From assembly GCF_002209355.2 (NCBI RefSeq), contig NZ_CP106855.1, forward strand, positions 992,001-1,056,000: a DNA stretch of 64,000 nt, in the 5' to 3' direction. This document shows positions 1 to 8,989 of this stretch, one piece after another (positions within the stretch are counted from its first letter, which is position 1; each line of letters opens with the position of its first letter). Position numbers and translations under genes: made by a program. The DNA is from Bdellovibrio sp. SKB1291214 (GTDB lineage: Bacteria; Bdellovibrionota; Bdellovibrionia; Bdellovibrionales; Bdellovibrionaceae). The notes under the pieces are model-generated. The model was not told where the DNA came from and did not search any database. It worked only from the letters and a program-made list of their open reading frames with translations.

Positions 1-1
1 A

Positions 2-304
2 AGAGAACAAAGAGCTTTCCCTGGTGACGCAGAAAAAGCCATCAAAACTCTTTATGTTCCCGTTCCAAAAAATTCTAAATTAGAATTCACTCTGGATAAT
101 ATGCCGGCTGGAAAATATGCGGTGGCGATTCTTCATGATGAAGATGGAAACAAAAAACTAAATACGGTTTTGGGTTATCCCCGTGAAGGCTTTGGCTTCT
201 CTAACAACCCAACGATCCTTGTGGGCGCACCTGCATTTTCAAAATGCGCGGTGGAGTTGCGTGACGACTCTGTTGTGAAAATCAAAATGAAGTACTTCTA
301 CTAA
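2..304 (+). CDS. DUF2141 family protein, 5' end cut by window edge
   Basis: The reading frame is open from the first bases of the window, so the start lies upstream and only about the last 100 residues are seen. The visible part has the DUF2141 pattern: a GKYAVAILHDEDGN block (small beta-sandwich core with an HDED motif), then LGYPREGFGFSNN, then a closing strand KIKMKYFY. Proteins of this family are usually small and exported, with no settled function. A hairpin terminator follows the stop. The first ATG inside the window, at 101, is internal to the domain and is probably not the start. Confidence 0.75.
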   Translation, partial: REQRAFPGDAEKAIKTLYVPVPKNSKLEFTLDNMPAGKYAVAILHDEDGNKKLNTVLGYPREGFGFSNNPTILVGAPAFSKCAVELRDDSVVKIKMKYFY

Positions 305-335
305 AGCTGCTTCGATCAAATCTTGTAAAATAAAA

Positions 336-358
336 AGGGGCTGCTAAACAGCCCTTTT
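336..358 (+). terminator. Intrinsic terminator after the DUF2141 gene
   Basis: GGGCTG pairs with CAGCCC around a CTAAA loop, flanked by an A-run on the left and a T-run on the right. The A/T flanks could let it serve both the plus-strand DUF2141 gene and the minus-strand transporter gene that ends just beyond it. Confidence 0.75.
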
Positions 359-366
359 TATTTCAA

Positions 367-1368
367 TTATGGAGTCCTAGGGTGCGAGGAGCCTGTAATA
401 GAGATCATCCGATAGTTCAATAAGACAATCGCAATGATGATAACGGCGACACCCAGCCATTGTTTTGCAATGACCGTCTCATTCAAGAAAATAAAAGCAA
501 TCGTCACGGCAAATGGCAATTCAACAGATGACAAAATACTACCAAGACCCACCCCCACAATCGGGAAACCTTTATTCAACATGATCGGCGGAATAATCGT
601 TCCAAAGATCGCTACGATTAAACCATAGGTCAAAAAGATGTTGGGATTAAAAGCTTGATTGCGGATGAATTCTTCACCCACTAAATGCAGATTCAAGTAA
701 AATGGCAAAATCTGGGTAAGTAATCCAAAGACCAATACAATGAATGAACCACTGTATAGCATATACTGACTGCGCTTCACGGAATGTAGATGGGACGCAA
801 CCGTGCTAGTGGCAAACATCGTCCAACTGAAAGACATTGCCGCCATAAGCCCCAGAATCACGCCACGAATATCCAACGAGACTTTCGTTGCACCTAACAC
901 ATTTGTCGCAAGTAAAGTTCCGAACAGAACTAAGACCACCGCCAAAATTTTATCTGCTTTGGGAAAGGTTTTTTTCTGAAAGGCTTCCACCACAACTCCC
1001 ATCCACACCGTTTGCATAAGCAAGACCACGGCGACGGATGCATCAATGTATTTCACAGCAAGATAATAGAACACACTGGTAAGCCCAACGGGAATACCTG
1101 CAATCATCAAACTCACAATATCGGAGCGTGACGGTTTCGGAGAACTTTTTTTAAGGAACTGACTCATGATCGTAAGAACCAAAGCCCCCCAACCAAACTG
1201 CGCCATTGTCACTTCGGCAGTTGTAAAGTTTTGCTTGTAAGCAAGCTTTACGAAAGTAGAAAGCATACCATAGCTGGATGAGCCAAGAATGATAAAAAGA
1301 ATACCGATCGCTAGACCGTTTACACGTGTTGAAGATTGAATTTCGAAAGATCCAGATTGAGCTGCCAT
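367..1368 (-). CDS. DMT/EamA-family membrane transporter
   Basis: A 333-residue hydrophobic protein with about ten membrane segments in two repeated halves of five, the usual size and layout of EamA-type drug/metabolite transporters of the inner membrane. The second half ends with the typical VELPFAVTIAFIFLNETVIAKQWLGV stretch, in which the conserved Glu precedes the last two helices (residues about 283-308). The substrate cannot be told from sequence. The start codon is ATG with a GGGAAA just upstream. It stands alone: its neighbours are a DUF2141 gene facing it and a proline-rich secreted protein behind it. Confidence 0.85.
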   Translation of the reverse strand: MAAQSGSFEIQSSTRVNGLAIGILFIILGSSSYGMLSTFVKLAYKQNFTTAEVTMAQFGWGALVLTIMSQFLKKSSPKPSRSDIVSLMIAGIPVGLTSVFYYLAVKYIDASVAVVLLMQTVWMGVVVEAFQKKTFPKADKILAVVLVLFGTLLATNVLGATKVSLDIRGVILGLMAAMSFSWTMFATSTVASHLHSVKRSQYMLYSGSFIVLVFGLLTQILPFYLNLHLVGEEFIRNQAFNPNIFLTYGLIVAIFGTIIPPIMLNKGFPIVGVGLGSILSSVELPFAVTIAFIFLNETVIAKQWLGVAVIIIAIVLLNYRMISITGSSHPRTP

Positions 1369-1615
1369 TTTCCCGTACTACCACTGACTAGAGTTAATTT
1401 TGTCAGTTAATATTTCGTTCCAATAGTCAACTCTTAGAGGGAGTTGGTAGAGACGTTCAACCAATCTTGAACTTATATCGTTACGTATTAACAGCTCGAA
1501 AATATCACAGTCCGTAGAGATGGCAAATTGCAAATGCAATTTCGACCTTTATTCGAATCTGAACGTCTCAAATTCTATCTATTAGTTAAAAGGCTTGATG
1601 TAGCGCGTGAGAATT

Positions 1616-1644
1616 CCCCGGGGCGTATCGACTGCGCCCCAGGG
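1616..1644. terminator. GC-rich inverted repeat between two minus-strand genes
   Basis: GGGGCG (1620-1625) pairs with CGCCCC (1635-1640), extended by a CCC/GGG pair with a bulge. It lies 15 bases beyond the stop of the proline-rich gene and could end its transcript, but there is no T-run on the minus strand. The call rests on the stem only. Confidence 0.45.
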
Positions 1645-1658
1645 TTGGGATGAAAATG

Positions 1659-3887
1659 TTAAAGTGCTGGTTTCAAAGGTGGAAGGGTTGCAAAACCATT
1701 CTTCACTGCATCTTTCGTAACACCAGGAACTTCCGAGAACACAGGCTTCGTATACTCTTTGTTATAACGACCAGCCATAGATGTCGTCGTGTACTTCACG
1801 TTATAAGAAGACATGTATGTATTGTTGATTGAGTAATTCATCTCAACACCTGCACCTGCAATCTCGAGAATCGTCTGGAACAGGAATGGACTTCTTAGCA
1901 TTTCTTTACCAAAACTTGCGTAAGAATTTGCAAAAGCTTTGTCATTGCGATTCACATGCATCGCCATATCGCCCACTGCCGTGTGCATTTTCTCTGCAGA
2001 ATCATTCGCCGTCCACTTGATACGCATGTCACAGCTACTCATAGCTTCATCTTTGCGGCAAAGTTCCCATACGTCTGAATTGCGTGTGTACTCTTCGGCC
2101 TTTTTATTTACCAAAGATTTGAATTGATACTCAGACATCGAGTTGATTTTATTCATCACTTTCATCGTCTGAGATTCATCCAGCGTCGCTGTGAAATTGA
2201 CTTTCGCATATTGCAGGCTCGCCAACGTGGGCAAATTTACCAAAAGGCCTGTCATACCCGTTTTTTTAACAAGCTCTTTTATAGCTGCGCGAATATCTTT
2301 GTGGTTGGATGCCTCGTCATCAGCAGACCAAGTGTACTGACCAAACATCGTTTTTTCGGTGTTACGGACTTCACGGTCGTCGATTTTAACCACAGCGCCA
2401 TAGAAGGCCTCTGTCATCGATGTATGAGTATCCCAAAGCTTGCTGCGTTTTTCTTTCAAATAAATACCATATTGAATATCGGAATTCGTTTGACCATAGA
2501 AATCTTGGCTCGAAGAAATGTCATAGATTCTGCCTGCAGTCCAAGTTTTGTAAGCCAAGATAGGGATACCGAAGAAGAAGTTATTCAACTTACCAGATTG
2601 TCTTTGGTTGATTTTTTCCCATTTAACAACCGGGCCACCTGGGTTGGCTTGAGCATACTTTTGAACACCCGCAACGTTCCCATTGATCAAATCATTGTAT
2701 GCTTTCGCGCCATTTTCGTCTTGAACATTGATCATGTAAGACACGCCGTCAGACACAGATTTGAATTTTGAAGAACTCACTGTTGCAAGTGACATTGACA
2801 TCTGAGCTTGCAATGTATCGATCTTCACATCATCGATGCGTACATAAACGTTCTTAGTATCGATTTTTTCTACGTACGTTTGGAAAGTACCTTGTGCCAC
2901 ATAGGTTGGACCAGCGCCAATCGATGCAAAACCTATAGAAGACGAGAAAATAATTCCACCATTCGAAGCGTAAGTTACGTTGTCACCTTGTGCCCAACCG
3001 GTAAAATCCGAAGCTTTTGAAGGAAGCGATAAGGCTGGGTAAGTCATTGCTTGCTGTTGCGTTTTTAAGTTGCGTGTGGAAACCATGTCGCGACCATTAA
3101 ACGGAATAAGACCAATACTGCCCCATGCAGACCGCGCCAAGCCCGTGGCATTTTCAAAATAGAACATCACGTTGGCACCGACACCGGCTGCTAAACTTTG
3201 ATACTTCGTTACTTGGAACCCACCTGAATAGTCACCAGAGATCAACGTATCACGGGAAGCATCATAATCTTGCTTTACAGCCGCAGTTAAAGCGGATGCC
3301 AAACGAGGACTGTAAGTCGTTTTATTTACAACTTGAGTGCCCCAGTCAAAATTCAAAAAGAATGCAGGCAATAGTTTAGCCTTCAATTTTCTTTTTGGCT
3401 TATCATCACGACGCTCTTGTACCTGAGCTTTTTCTTCCTGAGGTTTTTCTTCAGCAGGTTTTTGCTCTTCCTTAGCTGGAGCTTGCGCTGCCGGCTTTTG
3501 CTCTTCGGGTTTTTGTTCAACTGGTTTTTCAGCCACCGGGCTCGCTTGAGGTTTCGGAGATGCCGAAGGAGCTGGCGTCACTGACGGCTGAGCCGTTGGT
3601 TGTGGAGACGGCTGTGGCGTAGGCTGCGTCACCGGAGGCGTCGGTGTCGGCGTTTGCACCGGCGTTACCGGAGTCGGAGATGGTGTTGGCGTAGGAGTCG
3701 TCGGCTTGGTCGGCGGCGTCGGTTTAGGAGGTTGAGGTTTTGGTGGCGTTGGCTTTGGTGGCTTAGGTGGTTTATGACCACACTTGATATGATGTTTATG
3801 AGATCCACCCGCCTGAGCTTCCTGTTGAAGACTCAGGGACATTCCAAGAACCGTTAAAACCGCAAGGGCAAGTTTCGAGCTCGACAC
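1659..3887 (-). CDS. Large secreted protein with proline-rich N-terminal linker
   Basis: 742 residues starting at GTG, with a GGGAG ribosome site six bases upstream. Residues 1-26 form a Sec signal peptide ending in QAQAG-like sequence (EAQAG). Residues about 30-110 are Pro/Thr-rich, with KPP, PTP and PKP repeats after a His-rich patch (GSHKHHIKCGH). Residues 110-165 are Glu/Gln/Lys/Pro-rich. From about 175 to the end there is a globular part of nearly 570 residues that I do not recognise. The linker resembles spacers that hold a domain away from the membrane or cross the periplasm. The long open frames antisense to this gene are shadows. It is probably exported; function unknown. Confidence 0.7.
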   Translation of the reverse strand: MSSSKLALAVLTVLGMSLSLQQEAQAGGSHKHHIKCGHKPPKPPKPTPPKPQPPKPTPPTKPTTPTPTPSPTPVTPVQTPTPTPPVTQPTPQPSPQPTAQPSVTPAPSASPKPQASPVAEKPVEQKPEEQKPAAQAPAKEEQKPAEEKPQEEKAQVQERRDDKPKRKLKAKLLPAFFLNFDWGTQVVNKTTYSPRLASALTAAVKQDYDASRDTLISGDYSGGFQVTKYQSLAAGVGANVMFYFENATGLARSAWGSIGLIPFNGRDMVSTRNLKTQQQAMTYPALSLPSKASDFTGWAQGDNVTYASNGGIIFSSSIGFASIGAGPTYVAQGTFQTYVEKIDTKNVYVRIDDVKIDTLQAQMSMSLATVSSSKFKSVSDGVSYMINVQDENGAKAYNDLINGNVAGVQKYAQANPGGPVVKWEKINQRQSGKLNNFFFGIPILAYKTWTAGRIYDISSSQDFYGQTNSDIQYGIYLKEKRSKLWDTHTSMTEAFYGAVVKIDDREVRNTEKTMFGQYTWSADDEASNHKDIRAAIKELVKKTGMTGLLVNLPTLASLQYAKVNFTATLDESQTMKVMNKINSMSEYQFKSLVNKKAEEYTRNSDVWELCRKDEAMSSCDMRIKWTANDSAEKMHTAVGDMAMHVNRNDKAFANSYASFGKEMLRSPFLFQTILEIAGAGVEMNYSINNTYMSSYNVKYTTTSMAGRYNKEYTKPVFSEVPGVTKDAVKNGFATLPPLKPAL

Positions 3888-4206
3888 AATCTTCTCCCAG
3901 TTAATGAGTAATTTGTTTGTTTCCTATGCGAACCATTAATAAGGCTGTTCCGCCTAAGTTCAAAGATGAGCAATTTTCGGCCAGGGAAACGCTTCTGAGG
4001 TCGACTATGGGTCATACAGTACGCATGCTCGAATCTTATCCCAGCTCCGTCCTCAATGGCTCATTGCGTCATTTTGCTGGAATTTGATCGAATGCCCTGG
4101 ATGCAGTGGGCCTTCCTCAGATGAAAACCAATTCACATTTGGGAGGCCCTTTTGTTGACCTTTTTTCCAAACCCAGAGCAGATTTGAAGCTTGCAGCGGG
4201 GGGCCT
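3888..4206. other. Divergent intergenic region, 319 bp
   Basis: No gene is visible. The region separates the minus-strand proline-rich protein from the plus-strand small protein / ABC ATPase operon, so it should hold both promoters. The only clear structure is the hairpin at 4108-4153, listed separately. Confidence 0.5.
4108..4153 (+). terminator. Leader hairpin with T-run before the ABC operon
   Basis: GGGCCTTCC (4108-4116) pairs with GGGAGGCCC (4141-4149), with one wobble and a 24-base loop, followed by TTTT. It lies about 55 bases upstream of the small ORF at 4207 and points the same way. It could be an attenuator or the end of a short leader transcript. The loop is long, so this is uncertain. 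Confidence 0.4.
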
Positions 4207-4488
4207 ATGGATCATCCAGAAAAACGTACATATTTCGATACTACAGATGAGTTTTATTTTGGACGTGACGCCGAAAATGATCTAATACAGATAAACTTCG
4301 GCCCTATGCGCGTTCAGTTGAGTAACTATGCGGCACATGATCTGGCTTACAGGTTATCTGCTTATCTGCTATTCTTGGAAAACGGCGAAGGCCAACCGAT
4401 GAAAGACAGCAAACCCCTGATCACTCCAGAGGTTCAGCTGCCAGATAATGTATTGGTGTATCCAGGAAGAAAGAGAAATGAACAATAA
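4207..4488 (+). CDS. Small acidic protein upstream of ABC ATPase, unknown function
   Basis: 93 residues, soluble, with no signal peptide or membrane segment. It starts YFDTTDEFYFGRDAENDLIQINFGP, looks like a compact alpha/beta fold, and I recognise no family. Its last 11 bases overlap the start of the ABC ATPase gene, so the two are probably translationally coupled and co-transcribed. The overlap supports it as a real gene rather than chance. A purine-rich stretch (GCGGGGGG) precedes the ATG. Confidence 0.6.
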   Translation: MDHPEKRTYFDTTDEFYFGRDAENDLIQINFGPMRVQLSNYAAHDLAYRLSAYLLFLENGEGQPMKDSKPLITPEVQLPDNVLVYPGRKRNEQ

Positions 4489-6196
4489 CAATGTCATTGA
4501 AGTTAAAAACCTTGCTGTAGAATTCAAAACGGATGACGGCATTGTTCAGGCTGTTAAAACCATCTCCTTTAACATCCCTAAGGGTAAAACTGTGGGCCTT
4601 GTGGGCGAGTCAGGTTCTGGTAAAAGTATTACTTCTTTGGCAATCATGCGTTTGATCGGTCACCCCGGTAAAGTAACTAGCGGTGAAATCTTTTTCGAAG
4701 GCCAAGATCTTTTAAAACTTTCTGAAGAAAAAATGCGCGAGATCCGTGGCGCAAAAATTTCCATGATCTTCCAAGAACCGATGACAAGTTTGAATCCGGT
4801 TCTTACCGTTGCAGAACAAATCACTGAAACATTGATGCTTCACCAAGGTTTGACGAAAGAACAAGCTTTGGCACGTGGTGTGGAATTGTTGAAATTGACA
4901 GGCATCCCACATCCTGAAGAACGCCTTTACTTCTACCCTCACAAATTCTCGGGTGGTCAACGTCAACGTATCATGATCGCCATGGCGATTGCTTGCAACC
5001 CGGACGTTTTGATCTGTGACGAGCCTACGACTGCGCTGGACGTAACAATTCAAAAACAAATCTTGGATCTATTGGCTGACATTCAAAAACGCACGAACAT
5101 GAGTATGTTGTTCATCACGCACGACTTGGGCGTAGTGGCAGACATCGCAGATGAAGTGATCGTTATGAACAAGGGCCACGTTGTTGAAACAAACAACGCG
5201 AAAAAAATCTTCACTCACGCAGTTCACCCCTACACGAAAGGTTTGTTGGCTTGCCGTCCTTCATTGTCTTCACACTTGGCACGTTTGCCAGTATTGAGCG
5301 ACTTTATGGGCCCGAATGGCGAAGAGCTTCCGGGACCAAACGTTGCAGCACTGGGTGAAGCAAAAGTTGCTCCGGTAGACGCTAGCGCTCCACTTATTTT
5401 GGAAGTTAAAGATCTGCAAACTCACTTTGCACACACTGGCGGTCTTTTGGGTCGCGTTCAGGGTTATACTAAAGCCGTAGACGGTGTTAGCTTCTCTGTT
5501 AAAAAAGGCAGAACTTTGGGCCTTGTGGGCGAGTCAGGCTGTGGTAAAACGACGTTGGGTCGTACTTTGATGCGTTTAGTGGATTCAACAGCGGGTCAAA
5601 TCGTATTCGAAGGCCAAGACATCACAAAACTTTCTGCACGCCAAATGCTTCCGATCCGTAAAAAAATGCAGATCGTATTCCAAGATCCATATGCATCTTT
5701 GAATCCGCGCATGACGATCGGTGCGATTTTGATGGAACCAATGCAAATCCATAAGTTGGGTGACAACGACAGCCAACGTAAAGAGATGGCTGCGGTTATG
5801 ATGAAAAAAGTAGGTCTTACTCCAGGCGTGATGAACCGTTACCCACACGAGTTCTCGGGTGGTCAAAGACAACGTATTTCTATCGCACGTGCCTTGATGG
5901 TTAAACCTGATTTCATCGTGTGTGACGAATCCGTATCTGCTTTGGACGTTTCCATCCAAGCTCAAATCTTGAACTTGTTGTTGGATCTTCAAGACGAAAT
6001 GAATTTGACGTACATCTTCATCTCTCATGACTTGTCAGTGGTTAAATTTATCTCTGACGATGTGGCCGTGATGAATGGCGGTAAAATCGTGGAAATGAAT
6101 ACAGCTGAAAATATCTATTCAAATCCACAGCATGAATACACTCAAAAACTTTTGAGTGCGATTCCTAAAGGCATTCCTAAAGAATTAGTTCTATAA
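4478..6196 (+). CDS. Duplicated ABC transporter ATPase (DppD-DppF fusion, GsiA/YejF type)
   Basis: One chain of about 570 residues carries two ABC ATPase domains of the peptide/nickel importer class. Domain 1 has Walker A GESGSGKS and signature [12 protein letters not shown], followed by Walker [11 protein letters not shown]. Domain 2 has [21 protein letters not shown] and [10 protein letters not shown]. Each half ends in the oligopeptide-type tail ([16 protein letters not shown]). The start at 4478 is chosen because AGGAAGA lies seven bases upstream; the earlier ATG at 4448 sits inside the upstream gene without such a site. It should energise uptake of peptides or glutathione-like solutes, but no permease or binding protein gene is next to it. 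Confidence 0.9.
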   Translation: MNNNNVIEVKNLAVEFKTDDGIVQAVKTISFNIPKGKTVGLVGESGSGKSITSLAIMRLIGHPGKVTSGEIFFEGQDLLKLSEEKMREIRGAKISMIFQEPMTSLNPVLTVAEQITETLMLHQGLTKEQALARGVELLKLTGIPHPEERLYFYPHKFSGGQRQRIMIAMAIACNPDVLICDEPTTALDVTIQKQILDLLADIQKRTNMSMLFITHDLGVVADIADEVIVMNKGHVVETNNAKKIFTHAVHPYTKGLLACRPSLSSHLARLPVLSDFMGPNGEELPGPNVAALGEAKVAPVDASAPLILEVKDLQTHFAHTGGLLGRVQGYTKAVDGVSFSVKKGRTLGLVGESGCGKTTLGRTLMRLVDSTAGQIVFEGQDITKLSARQMLPIRKKMQIVFQDPYASLNPRMTIGAILMEPMQIHKLGDNDSQRKEMAAVMMKKVGLTPGVMNRYPHEFSGGQRQRISIARALMVKPDFIVCDESVSALDVSIQAQILNLLLDLQDEMNLTYIFISHDLSVVKFISDDVAVMNGGKIVEMNTAENIYSNPQHEYTQKLLSAIPKGIPKELVL

Positions 6197-6206
6197 GAAA
6201 CCTCAA

Positions 6207-6232
6207 GGGGACCCATCGGTCCCCTTTTTTTA
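6207..6232 (+). terminator. Strong intrinsic terminator after ABC ATPase
   Basis: A perfect seven-pair stem, GGGGACC with GGTCCCC, around a CATC loop, followed by eight T. It lies 11 bases beyond the stop codon. Confidence 0.9.
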
Positions 6233-6234
6233 TC

Positions 6235-7305
6235 CTATTTTCGACTGACCTGAGTTTTCTCTTCCGTGATTTTTTGAAATTCAAAAGCCTTAACAGGTTT
6301 GAAGTATCCCGTTATATCGCCACTTAACTCATAGTTTTTTACTAAGGTGATTTTCTGAACCGGAGCATTCTTTTTAAAATCCAAGCGATCTAATTGCACC
6401 CATACGACGCTAGGGCTTAGGGTGTTTTCATAAAAATAAACTCCTCGGGTCATATCGGCCACAGTCCTCCACCGAGTCGTAGAAATATAAGGGCGTGCTG
6501 GATCAGGCGTTCCAAACGGCTGGGACACGTTTCTAAGAACACTGAAGACCCCAGCAACCGACTCACGGTAATCGCTCGGCTGAGGCAGTTGCTGGGCGTA
6601 ATAAGCGGCACGGACGAAGCGGTCCGCGGCCGCTGTTGTTCCTGGAAGTTCTTTAGATCCGCCAAAGCCTTTATACTGCTTCAAAGCTGCTAACTGCTGA
6701 TCAAAGGTGGGAGAATTGGTCATCACTTTATAAGTTCTATCGTGATAAATCTTCGGCTCCCCATCAATGTATTCAATGACCACTGAATCACCCGTCTTAT
6801 CAGAAATGGCCAAATGCACAGCGCCCTCTTTTGATCCCAGGGCTGTCTTAATAGTGAATGTTTGAACCTGGAAAGGTTGGGATTTCAAAGAGGTCAACGC
6901 CTCTTCCACAGTTTCAAAATTATCTAAAAAATATTGTGCCCACAACGCCACTGAAATCCCCGGCGTTTTAGAATCCCGGGTGCCAAAGTTACTTTCAGTC
7001 AGGTATAAGATATTAGTGACCAAACCCTTTTCATTAATGCCGTCCGCAGTGCCAATATCATAGGCCGTCAGAACGACACTGCCATACTTCGAAGTCCACT
7101 TCATGGCATTGACCGCCACCCCCCCGTCCCGACTAATACCTCTGGGAAGAAGCCACATATTGGAGCCAATCTCTTCCGCCCAATCCATGTTTCGCCCTAC
7201 AATCACATCGTGGCTTTTTGTGTCCCACAAGAACCGAGTGCATGGATATGCAGGCTGTATAATCAGGAGAGTAAGCACTAGATATATAATTTTTGATTTA
7301 GTCAT
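6235..7305 (-). CDS. Secreted choloylglycine hydrolase / penicillin V acylase family (linear amide C-N hydrolase)
   Basis: About 356 residues. A short signal peptide (IIYLVLTLLIIQPAYP) is followed at once by CTRFLWDTK, where removal of the leader exposes the N-terminal cysteine that is the nucleophile of this Ntn-hydrolase family. Downstream is the family block DVIVGRNMDWAEE (Arg and Asp near the active site) and later an Asn-rich NSPTFDQQL block that matches the conserved TNSP region. Members cleave linear amides such as bile salts, penicillin V or acyl-homoserine lactones; the substrate here is open. The start at 7305 is preferred because GGAG lies upstream and the signal peptide then begins the protein. 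A longer frame reaches 7389. Confidence 0.85.
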   Translation of the reverse strand: MTKSKIIYLVLTLLIIQPAYPCTRFLWDTKSHDVIVGRNMDWAEEIGSNMWLLPRGISRDGGVAVNAMKWTSKYGSVVLTAYDIGTADGINEKGLVTNILYLTESNFGTRDSKTPGISVALWAQYFLDNFETVEEALTSLKSQPFQVQTFTIKTALGSKEGAVHLAISDKTGDSVVIEYIDGEPKIYHDRTYKVMTNSPTFDQQLAALKQYKGFGGSKELPGTTAAADRFVRAAYYAQQLPQPSDYRESVAGVFSVLRNVSQPFGTPDPARPYISTTRWRTVADMTRGVYFYENTLSPSVVWVQLDRLDFKKNAPVQKITLVKNYELSGDITGYFKPVKAFEFQKITEEKTQVSRK

Positions 7306-7453
7306 ATTGAAGCTCCGTTGAATGTTCCCCATCATAGGGAACCACATCCAAATTAGCTTCGAACAACTCGATGTTTTTTTGCAGATCAAAAACGGGGAAT
7401 TTAAAACTCAGAAAATCTTGATACGTCTTACAAAGTAACTTGGACATGTTGAA

Positions 7454-7482
7454 TAAAAAAAGGGCTCCACGTGGGAGCCCTT
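7454..7482 (-). terminator. Intrinsic terminator of the secreted protein gene at 7512
   Basis: AAGGGCTCC pairs with GGAGCCCTT around a short loop. On the minus strand the stem is followed by seven T (the A-run at 7454-7460). It lies about 30 bases past the stop of the minus-strand gene. Confidence 0.85.
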
Positions 7483-7511
7483 AATCAACTTATGGTTGTA
7501 CTAATTTAAAA

Positions 7512-7994
7512 CTAGTTAACACTAGCGTTGTCGCAATCAGGAACTGTGTAAGATTTTGTAAACAAGTGAACCTCACGACCTTTATTCAACTTACGACCTA
7601 CGGAGATCTCCACAGTCATTGGGTAAGTACCTGTGTACGTCACTGGATAACAAAGAGTTCTTGCTTCAGTAGAGTCACAGAAATCTTCGTGTTGCACGAA
7701 ATTGATAGGTGTAGAAAGAACTTCGCTACGAACGGTCGTGAAAGTAGCCTTACGGTTTGTCCCATCCATATTTGTTACGACGGTATCAACCGGGCCTTTT
7801 GTGCGAAGGTTCTCGCCATCACGGCAAACGTAAGTGTAAGAAATCGCGCGACCCATATAAACAGCCGGCGCATGAACAACGTACGGAGCCTTAGCAGCCA
7901 AGATTTCTTCCCATGAAGAGTTTTGAGTAATGGCACCCGCAGATGCAGCCTGGGAAAGAACCAACGTCAGCAAGGACAAAACGATCTTTTTCAT
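7512..7994 (-). CDS. Small secreted protein, unknown function
   Basis: 160 residues with a clear signal peptide (MKKIVLSLLTLVLSQAASAG). The mature part has four cysteines that could form two disulfides, and it is beta-rich (VEISVGRKLNKGREVHLF). I do not recognise the family. An AGGAG-type site precedes the ATG, and a strong terminator follows the gene. It is transcribed alone and divergently from the barrel protein at 8394. Confidence 0.65.
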   Translation of the reverse strand: MKKIVLSLLTLVLSQAASAGAITQNSSWEEILAAKAPYVVHAPAVYMGRAISYTYVCRDGENLRTKGPVDTVVTNMDGTNRKATFTTVRSEVLSTPINFVQHEDFCDSTEARTLCYPVTYTGTYPMTVEISVGRKLNKGREVHLFTKSYTVPDCDNASVN

Positions 7995-8393
7995 TAGAAT
8001 CTCCTTATGATTTATTTTTTCGATGGGCGCAAAATGCCCAACATCCTGAAAATTCTCAATTCAATGTTTTGCAAATATAGTTTTGAAGGCTTCCAAATGA
8101 AAAAGATACTGAATCGTCTGATTATTCGACAGAACAAATGGTAAAAAAAACCATAAAGGAGGTGGCTTTCACTTACCAATTTTTAATACGGGAGGCACCT
8201 CCTCCAGCGGTGACTTTAACCAACGCCAACGAGAGGTTTCGCACATTTTTTCCACGCCATCCGGGGCATAAATCCACTCGATTGTTCAATAAACTTACTA
8301 AGAGCGATTAAGAGTGCCCTGAGACTTGGATTCATTTTTGCTGTGTACAAAAGGACTGAGTAATTTTTCGGTATTTCAACAAAGGAGCTCATC
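7995..8393. other. Divergent intergenic region, 399 bp, with SD/anti-SD-like stem
   Basis: No convincing gene. It separates two divergent secreted-protein genes. AGGAGGTG at 8157-8164 can pair with CACCTCCT at 8196-8203, and the second block also contains its own GGAGGCACCTCC mini-hairpin. This could be leader RNA structure for the plus-strand gene, or chance. An AAAGGAGCTC site directly precedes the ATG at 8394. Confidence 0.4.
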
Positions 8394-8906
8394 ATGAAAA
8401 CACTCATCACCATTTTTGCAACTCTAACTCTTTGCATGGTTGCCAATGCACAAAATCGCGAGGATCTGAAAAACGGTTCCAACACGATTCGCCTTTTAGG
8501 TGGTTCAGCACAAGCCGCAGCTTCATTCGGTTTGGATTATGAACGTCGCACGGGCACATTTGGCCTAGGTGCCAAAGTTCTTCATTCCACTAAAAACGAA
8601 GACGCTGGCAAAGCTGAAAGCACAACAGTCGACGTTCATGCGGTGACTCATCTATTTGATCACAACGATATGGACATCTATCTTGCAGGTGGTGTTGGTG
8701 TAACGAACATGGATGACGTAACGGATATCGCAGGTAACCAAGGTGACGAAACTCTTGTCGGTCCTACTTTGGGTATTGGCGTAGCGTACACAATCAACCC
8801 GCAATGGTCTGTAGGATTCGAATACTACACGTTGTACAACTGGTTCAGCGACAAAGTTGCTGATAATTACAATTACTCTAACGTCGCTGTTGGTTTTAAC
8901 TTCTAG
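8394..8906 (+). CDS. Small outer membrane beta-barrel protein (OmpW/OmpX-like size)
   Basis: 170 residues: a signal peptide (MKTLITIFATLTLCMVANAQ), then alternating amphipathic strands typical of an eight-stranded barrel, ending in NVAVGFNF with a terminal Phe as used for outer membrane insertion. Motifs such as FGLDYERRTGTFGLGAKV, MDIYLAGGVGVT and WSVGFEYYTLYNWF are barrel strands. The role cannot be told beyond an outer membrane protein. GGAGCTC upstream of the ATG supports the start. A very long hairpin follows. Confidence 0.75.
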   Translation: MKTLITIFATLTLCMVANAQNREDLKNGSNTIRLLGGSAQAAASFGLDYERRTGTFGLGAKVLHSTKNEDAGKAESTTVDVHAVTHLFDHNDMDIYLAGGVGVTNMDDVTDIAGNQGDETLVGPTLGIGVAYTINPQWSVGFEYYTLYNWFSDKVADNYNYSNVAVGFNF

Positions 8907-8934
8907 TTTTAATATCCTTCACAGGAAATCTTAA

Positions 8935-8978
8935 GAAACAGGAAAAGAGCGAGATGGATTTCGCTCTTTTCCTGTTTC
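8935..8978. terminator. Perfect 18-bp inverted repeat between two convergent genes
   Basis: An 18-base arm at 8935-8952 is perfectly complementary to 8961-8978, with an 8-base loop (GATGGATT). It lies between the barrel gene and the convergent response regulator gene. There is no terminal T-run outside the stem, but TTTT lies inside the right arm and AAAA inside the left arm, so it may work as a bidirectional terminator. Confidence 0.7.
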
Positions 8979-8989
8979 TGGGTGACTAG

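Noticed and set aside
2124-2771. 215-codon plus-strand open frame inside the proline-rich protein gene
   Set aside because: It lies fully antisense to a longer frame with a signal peptide and good ribosome site; its protein has no family features and is Cys/His/Arg-rich as expected from antisense reading.
3560-3780. Repeat-rich DNA that could suggest a repeat array or CRISPR
   Set aside because: The repetition is codon-level Pro/Thr/Lys low complexity inside an open reading frame, without conserved repeats and unique spacers.
4448-4477. Longer N-terminus for the ABC ATPase
   Set aside because: The added residues (MYWCIQEERE) are out of character with the family, and the AGGAAGA site fits the ATG at 4478.
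8169-8246. 25-codon minus-strand frame starting MCETSRWRWLKSP
   Set aside because: Very short, no clear ribosome site, no second copy to compare; kept as intergenic sequence.
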